Assembly (NCBI RefSeq): GCF_018130695.1
Contig: NZ_JAFCJX010000039.1
Coordinates: 1-64,000, forward strand
Source of the DNA: Bradyrhizobium jicamae
GTDB lineage: Bacteria > Pseudomonadota > Alphaproteobacteria > Rhizobiales > Xanthobacteraceae
DNA length: 64,000 nt
Reading direction: 5' to 3'
The notes beneath the pieces are model-generated. The model did not search any database. It had not been told where the DNA came from and saw nothing but the letters and a program-made list of their open reading frames with translations. This document shows positions 61,074 to 64,000 of this stretch, piece by piece. Position numbers and translations under genes: made by a program. The first letter of the stretch is position 1, and each line of letters opens with the position of its first letter.

Positions 61074-61319
61074 ATGCATCCCCGGCGGTTTGCGCGTGTT
61101 CGTCCAGCGGGTCTGGTGTCGAGCCTGGTCAAGCTGCAGCTCGAGCCGAAGGCGCCGCTGATCGAATGCAGGCTGGTAGATTATTCCGCAGGCGGGGCGT
61201 GCCTGGAGTTCTCCAAGCCGATCCAGCTGCCGGAACGTTTCGAAATGTTTCATGGCAACACCAGAAAACGTGTCCGGCGCGTCTGGAGCAGGGGCGTGCG
61301 GGTCGGTGTCTCCTTCTAA
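61074..61319 (+). CDS. Small PilZ-domain protein
   Basis: An 81-residue protein: HPRRFARVRPAG (the RxxxR-type c-di-GMP motif) at the N terminus and LVDYSAGGACLEFSKPI (DxSxxG) following, then RVRRVWSRGVRVGVSF. The two conserved motifs of c-di-GMP-binding PilZ domains are therefore present. ATG at 61,074 is chosen because homology begins there. Such one-domain PilZ proteins relay c-di-GMP to motility or exopolysaccharide systems. Confidence 0.82.
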   Translation: MHPRRFARVRPAGLVSSLVKLQLEPKAPLIECRLVDYSAGGACLEFSKPIQLPERFEMFHGNTRKRVRRVWSRGVRVGVSF

Positions 61320-61424
61320 AGCCTTGCAACGACGCGCATCGATCTGCCTTCGTCAGGCCGCGCGCGACGCGACCTGACGGTTCGTCCCAATCAAACGATG
61401 CCGGAAAGGCAGCTGGCGTGGTCT

Positions 61425-61673
61425 TTAAGCGCCGCTCTGGCACTTCTTCATGAACGACGTCTTGGCCGCGCCGGCGAGCTTCTTGCCGTCGGAGCCGACC
61501 GCCTTGGCCTCGCAGGTGTCGGTCGTGCACTTCTTCATGAACGAGGTCTTCGCTGCGCCGGCGAGCGGCTTGCCGTCCTTGCCGACGGCCTTGGTTTCGC
61601 AGCTGGCGTCCTGTGCAAAGGCCGAACCGGCAGCAAAGGTCGCAATGACGGCAGCCAAGAAAATCCGCTTCAT
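61425..61673 (-). CDS. PsiF-repeat exported protein
   Basis: An 82-residue protein with a signal peptide (about 1-20, AFAQ) and two PsiF repeats: CETKAVGKDGKPLAGAAKTS with FMKKC, then CEAKAVGSDGKKLAGAAKTS with FMKKC. Each repeat is bounded by Cys, suggesting two disulfide loops. PsiF was first found as a phosphate-starvation-inducible protein; its role is unknown. GGGAGACATCCAG precedes the ATG. Confidence 0.88.
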   Translation of the reverse strand: MKRIFLAAVIATFAAGSAFAQDASCETKAVGKDGKPLAGAAKTSFMKKCTTDTCEAKAVGSDGKKLAGAAKTSFMKKCQSGA

Positions 61674-61840
61674 CTGGATGTCTCCCTGAACCAAACCAGT
61701 GGCGCGGATTGGATACGGGAATCTCGGCCCGATCAAGTTCCCAAGCCGGATTTTGTCGATAAAATGCGCATATCAGGCCGGCAATAGCGACGTCATGCGT
61801 TGCGTCGGGTTCTCTGACCAGGGGTGGGGACGCGCATCGG

Positions 61841-62740
61841 ATGAGGGCCCTCAGGACCATCGGCGTGATCCTTTTGCTGGTGCTGGTCGCAGTGGCCGCA
61901 CCCGGCCGCGCGCAAGGCATCCGTCTCGATGCGCTGAAAATCCCTGTGCCGAACACCGGTGCAAGCGGTCCGGCCACGGCGTTGCTCGATGCCATCGTGC
62001 TGCGGCCGGACGACGGGCAACCGCATCCGCTGGTGCTGCTCAACCACGGCTCGCCGCGCTCGGCGAGCGACCGGCCGACCATGAGCCCGTCCGGCCTGCA
62101 GCCGCAGGCTGTGGAGTTCGCCCGCCGCGGCTGGGTGGCGGTGGCGTTCCTGCGGCGTGGCTATGGCAACTCGCAGGGCGGTTGGGCCGAGAGCTATGGC
62201 AAATGCTCCGATCCCGACTACGCCACTGCCGGCCGCGCCGGTGCCCGCGATATCGCAGCGGTGGCGAAATTCATGCTGGGCCAGCCCTATGTCAGCAAGG
62301 GCAAGTGGATCAGTGTCGGCCGCTCCGCCGGCGCCTTTGCCACGGTGGCGCTGACCTCGGCGGCGCCGCCCGGCCTTGCGGCGGCGATCGCCTTCGCGCC
62401 CGGTCGCGGTTCGACCACGGAGGATAGCGTGTGCGAAGAGGACGAACTGATCGACGCGTTCGCGCAGTATGGCAAGACCTCGCGCGTGCCGCTGCTGTGG
62501 GTGTCGTCGGCCAACGACCATTTCTTCGGACCGCAACTCGTGACGCGATTGTCCGGCGCCTTTGCCAAGGCCGGCGGCAATCTCACGCTGGTGAAAACCC
62601 CCGCGTTCGGTTCGGACGGACACATGCTGTTTGGCGCGGAGGGCGTTTCGATCTGGGCGCCGATCGTCGATCGCTTCCTCAAAGCGAACAGCCTCGTGCA
62701 GCGCGATCAGCTGCTCGATGCGCAATTGCGTATGCGCTGA
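61841..62740 (+). CDS. Exported alpha/beta hydrolase
   Basis: A 299-residue protein with signal peptide (about 1-24, GRAQ). The fold shows VLLNHGSPRS (oxyanion region), VGRSAGAFATVA (nucleophile Ser in GRSAG), SSANDHFFGP (acid) and GSDGHMLF (His). It belongs to the dienelactone-hydrolase-like group; substrate unknown. The ribosome site is weak. The long Cys-containing loop WAESYGKCSDPDYA may bind substrate. Confidence 0.87.
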   Translation: MRALRTIGVILLLVLVAVAAPGRAQGIRLDALKIPVPNTGASGPATALLDAIVLRPDDGQPHPLVLLNHGSPRSASDRPTMSPSGLQPQAVEFARRGWVAVAFLRRGYGNSQGGWAESYGKCSDPDYATAGRAGARDIAAVAKFMLGQPYVSKGKWISVGRSAGAFATVALTSAAPPGLAAAIAFAPGRGSTTEDSVCEEDELIDAFAQYGKTSRVPLLWVSSANDHFFGPQLVTRLSGAFAKAGGNLTLVKTPAFGSDGHMLFGAEGVSIWAPIVDRFLKANSLVQRDQLLDAQLRMR

Positions 62741-62802
62741 TCAAGTTGAAGCTATAGGTCGTGATGCCAGCCGAAGCGTCGCCGGTATGATGACCGAGGA
62801 AT

Positions 62803-63633
62803 CTACTCGTTCCGATATCCAGGATAGACGACATTTGTCCTGGGATTGAAGGCCCAATGAAACTCCAGTTCATAGGCCAGCGAACGAGCCAGCCCGTCGA
62901 TACCCGGGAAAAGCGTCGCGTTCGTAATATTCATGGCATATAGCCGCTCCATCGCCTCCGCGCGTATTTTTTTGGTTCGGAGTACGAATTTGATGAGTGC
63001 GTCCTTTCCATACTGTTCGCTAATTGTAGTCTCTACGGGTTCATCGAGGCGACCCGGCATCAAGAACGTGCCGGATTGAGCGACTAACCGCTCGTTCATG
63101 CGATGCGGTTCGCCAATGACGACCACTCGATGCTCGCCCGGTAAGAAGTAGTTCTCGTAATTTCCTTTAATCCATGGGCCAATTTCGCCAGGCCGCGAAA
63201 TTTGGCTTGGCCGTGCTGTTCGCCCAGAGTTTAGAAGCGGCGGACAAATTGCCCATACGGCCGCATCCGCGGTAGCGCGTTCCAGTGCAAAGAAAGCTGC
63301 GACATAAGGGGACCAGGTGAAGTCCAATAGTCGTGTTGGAGCGCCGTGATGCTGCATGAACGCGAGCCATTCAAGAGAATCCTTGTCGAGCGGGAGATGT
63401 GTTGTTAGCAAATGTGCTTTGCGACGAAATATTCGAAGTATGCGGCTTTCCTGCTGGACCCAAGCCTTAGGATGAACTCCGAATGTCATGAGATACCTTG
63501 AAAGGGTGGAGAACAGATTCCATTCCGCATTGGCTTGTCCACGAAACGCCCAGCTTCGAAGCGAGTCATTCTCCAGGTGACGACGAAACGCCTTCCATGA
63601 ATCGATTTCAATCACTGAAACATCTTTGCGCAT
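62803..63633 (-). CDS. FRG-domain protein
   Basis: A 276-residue protein of the FRG class: SWAFRGQANAEWNLFSTLSRY (the FRG motif at 30-32) and LAFMQHHGAPTRLLDFTWSPYVAAFFAL (the second signature at 91-114). FRG proteins are common in phage-defence islands and mobile regions, and their activity is unknown. Codon and base use are clearly less GC-rich than the neighbours, a sign of recent gain. GGGGG precedes the ATG. Confidence 0.88.
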   Translation of the reverse strand: MRKDVSVIEIDSWKAFRRHLENDSLRSWAFRGQANAEWNLFSTLSRYLMTFGVHPKAWVQQESRILRIFRRKAHLLTTHLPLDKDSLEWLAFMQHHGAPTRLLDFTWSPYVAAFFALERATADAAVWAICPPLLNSGRTARPSQISRPGEIGPWIKGNYENYFLPGEHRVVVIGEPHRMNERLVAQSGTFLMPGRLDEPVETTISEQYGKDALIKFVLRTKKIRAEAMERLYAMNITNATLFPGIDGLARSLAYELEFHWAFNPRTNVVYPGYRNE

Positions 63634-63885
63634 TCGAAGCCCCCGAAACGGCGTTCAAGACTGATCGCGCAATAGAATATCCCAGAGATTGAGGAAGTAT
63701 AGATACGCATCCCAGTGGTGTTCTTGCGTTTGGCGACGCGCCGACCGAGCCGCGGAATATTTATTTCCGTCGAGCGAGACCTCCGCGCCGCGCGCAACGG
63801 TGCGTCGCGCGTTTCCGCTGTTCAGGCCAAGCGGAAATCGGCTACTGCTGTTTCAAACAAAAGCAAATGCAGGCGAGGACACACG

Positions 63886-64000
63886 ATGCACGACGACGAG
63901 CAAACGGCCATGATCCGCGAGACGGTCGCGAAATTCGTCGACCGCGAGCTCATCCCGCTCGAGCCGCACTATCTGAAATCAAAGCTGCCCGGCGGCGATC
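63886..64000 (+). CDS. Acyl-CoA dehydrogenase, N-terminal part (cut by window end)
   Basis: The visible 38 codons read MHDDEQTAMIRETVAKFVDR and ELIPLEPHYLKSKLPGGD, the first helix region of acyl-CoA dehydrogenases (MIRETVAKFVDRELIP). These are flavoenzymes that oxidise acyl-CoA. The rest lies beyond the window. GAGGACACACG precedes the ATG. Confidence rests on a short stretch. Confidence 0.7.
   Translation, partial: MHDDEQTAMIRETVAKFVDRELIPLEPHYLKSKLPGGD

Overview
The window reads as chromosome from a high-GC alphaproteobacterium of the Bradyrhizobium type (order Hyphomicrobiales/Rhizobiales). The main clues are a eukaryote-type glutamine synthetase GlnII behind a sigma-54 promoter with a DUF2735 gene upstream, a GGAAC-N17-CGTT promoter of the EcfG general-stress type, several families of short palindromic intergenic repeats, and many TctC/Bug, GntR, MocR and molybdo-hydroxylase genes. 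This is inferred from gene content and signals, not from a database search. About 90 percent of the window is coding. I see no rRNA, tRNA, CRISPR array or prophage.

Layout. 0.2-4.2 kb: RNase D, an orphan membrane sensor kinase and an exported metallo-hydrolase. 4.2-10.4 kb: a GntR-controlled catabolic locus (aconitase-family enzyme, MFS importer, double-winged-helix GntR regulator, Tat-exported lactonase) with the same 27-bp palindrome in both control regions. 10.8-15.6 kb: a second GntR locus (extradiol-dioxygenase-like VOC protein, alpha/beta hydrolase, Ldh-type dehydrogenase, orphan Bug receptor). 15.7-24.3 kb: SelO, AspS, a large membrane-anchored unknown protein, malic enzyme MaeB and DoxX. 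24.5-25.2 kb: a parDE-type toxin-antitoxin pair with a palindromic operator.

25.2-31.9 kb is rich in envelope and exported proteins: DHFR-like reductase, polysaccharide deacetylase, Tat glutathione peroxidase, L,D-transpeptidase, CreA and several small secreted peptides, two of which are tandem paralogues. 32.0-37.9 kb: a MocR regulator divergent from a PNPOx-like protein, an M20 deacylase, a signal-less BtuF-like protein and a PaaI thioesterase. 38-45 kb: small metabolic and unknown genes, including a single-domain GrlR-like protein. 44.6-46.4 kb: the nitrogen-assimilation block DUF2735-glnII. 46.6-48.2 kb: a two-domain GrlR-like protein overlapping a cytoplasmic ModA-like protein, then a 49-residue stress-promoter gene.

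48.4-55.0 kb: LysR with a HbpS/GlcG protein, and an isoquinoline-1-oxidoreductase-like molybdo-hydroxylase (large subunit, 2Fe-2S subunit, diheme cytochrome) preceded by an exported unknown. 55.3-58.2 kb: a second two-domain GrlR-like protein, a DMT exporter and an ABC-F ATPase. 58.25-58.87 kb: a REP-associated tyrosine transposase between inverted REP copies. 58.9-64.0 kb: hydrolases, a metallo-beta-lactamase-fold protein, a broken AraC gene, PilZ, PsiF, an FRG-domain gene of visibly different composition, and the start of an acyl-CoA dehydrogenase cut by the window end.

Most coherent candidate system: the GntR locus at 4.2-10.4 kb, where one palindrome links an exported lactonase, an importer and an aconitase-family enzyme. 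Second: the GrlR-like family, with three copies in 16 kb in one- and two-domain forms.
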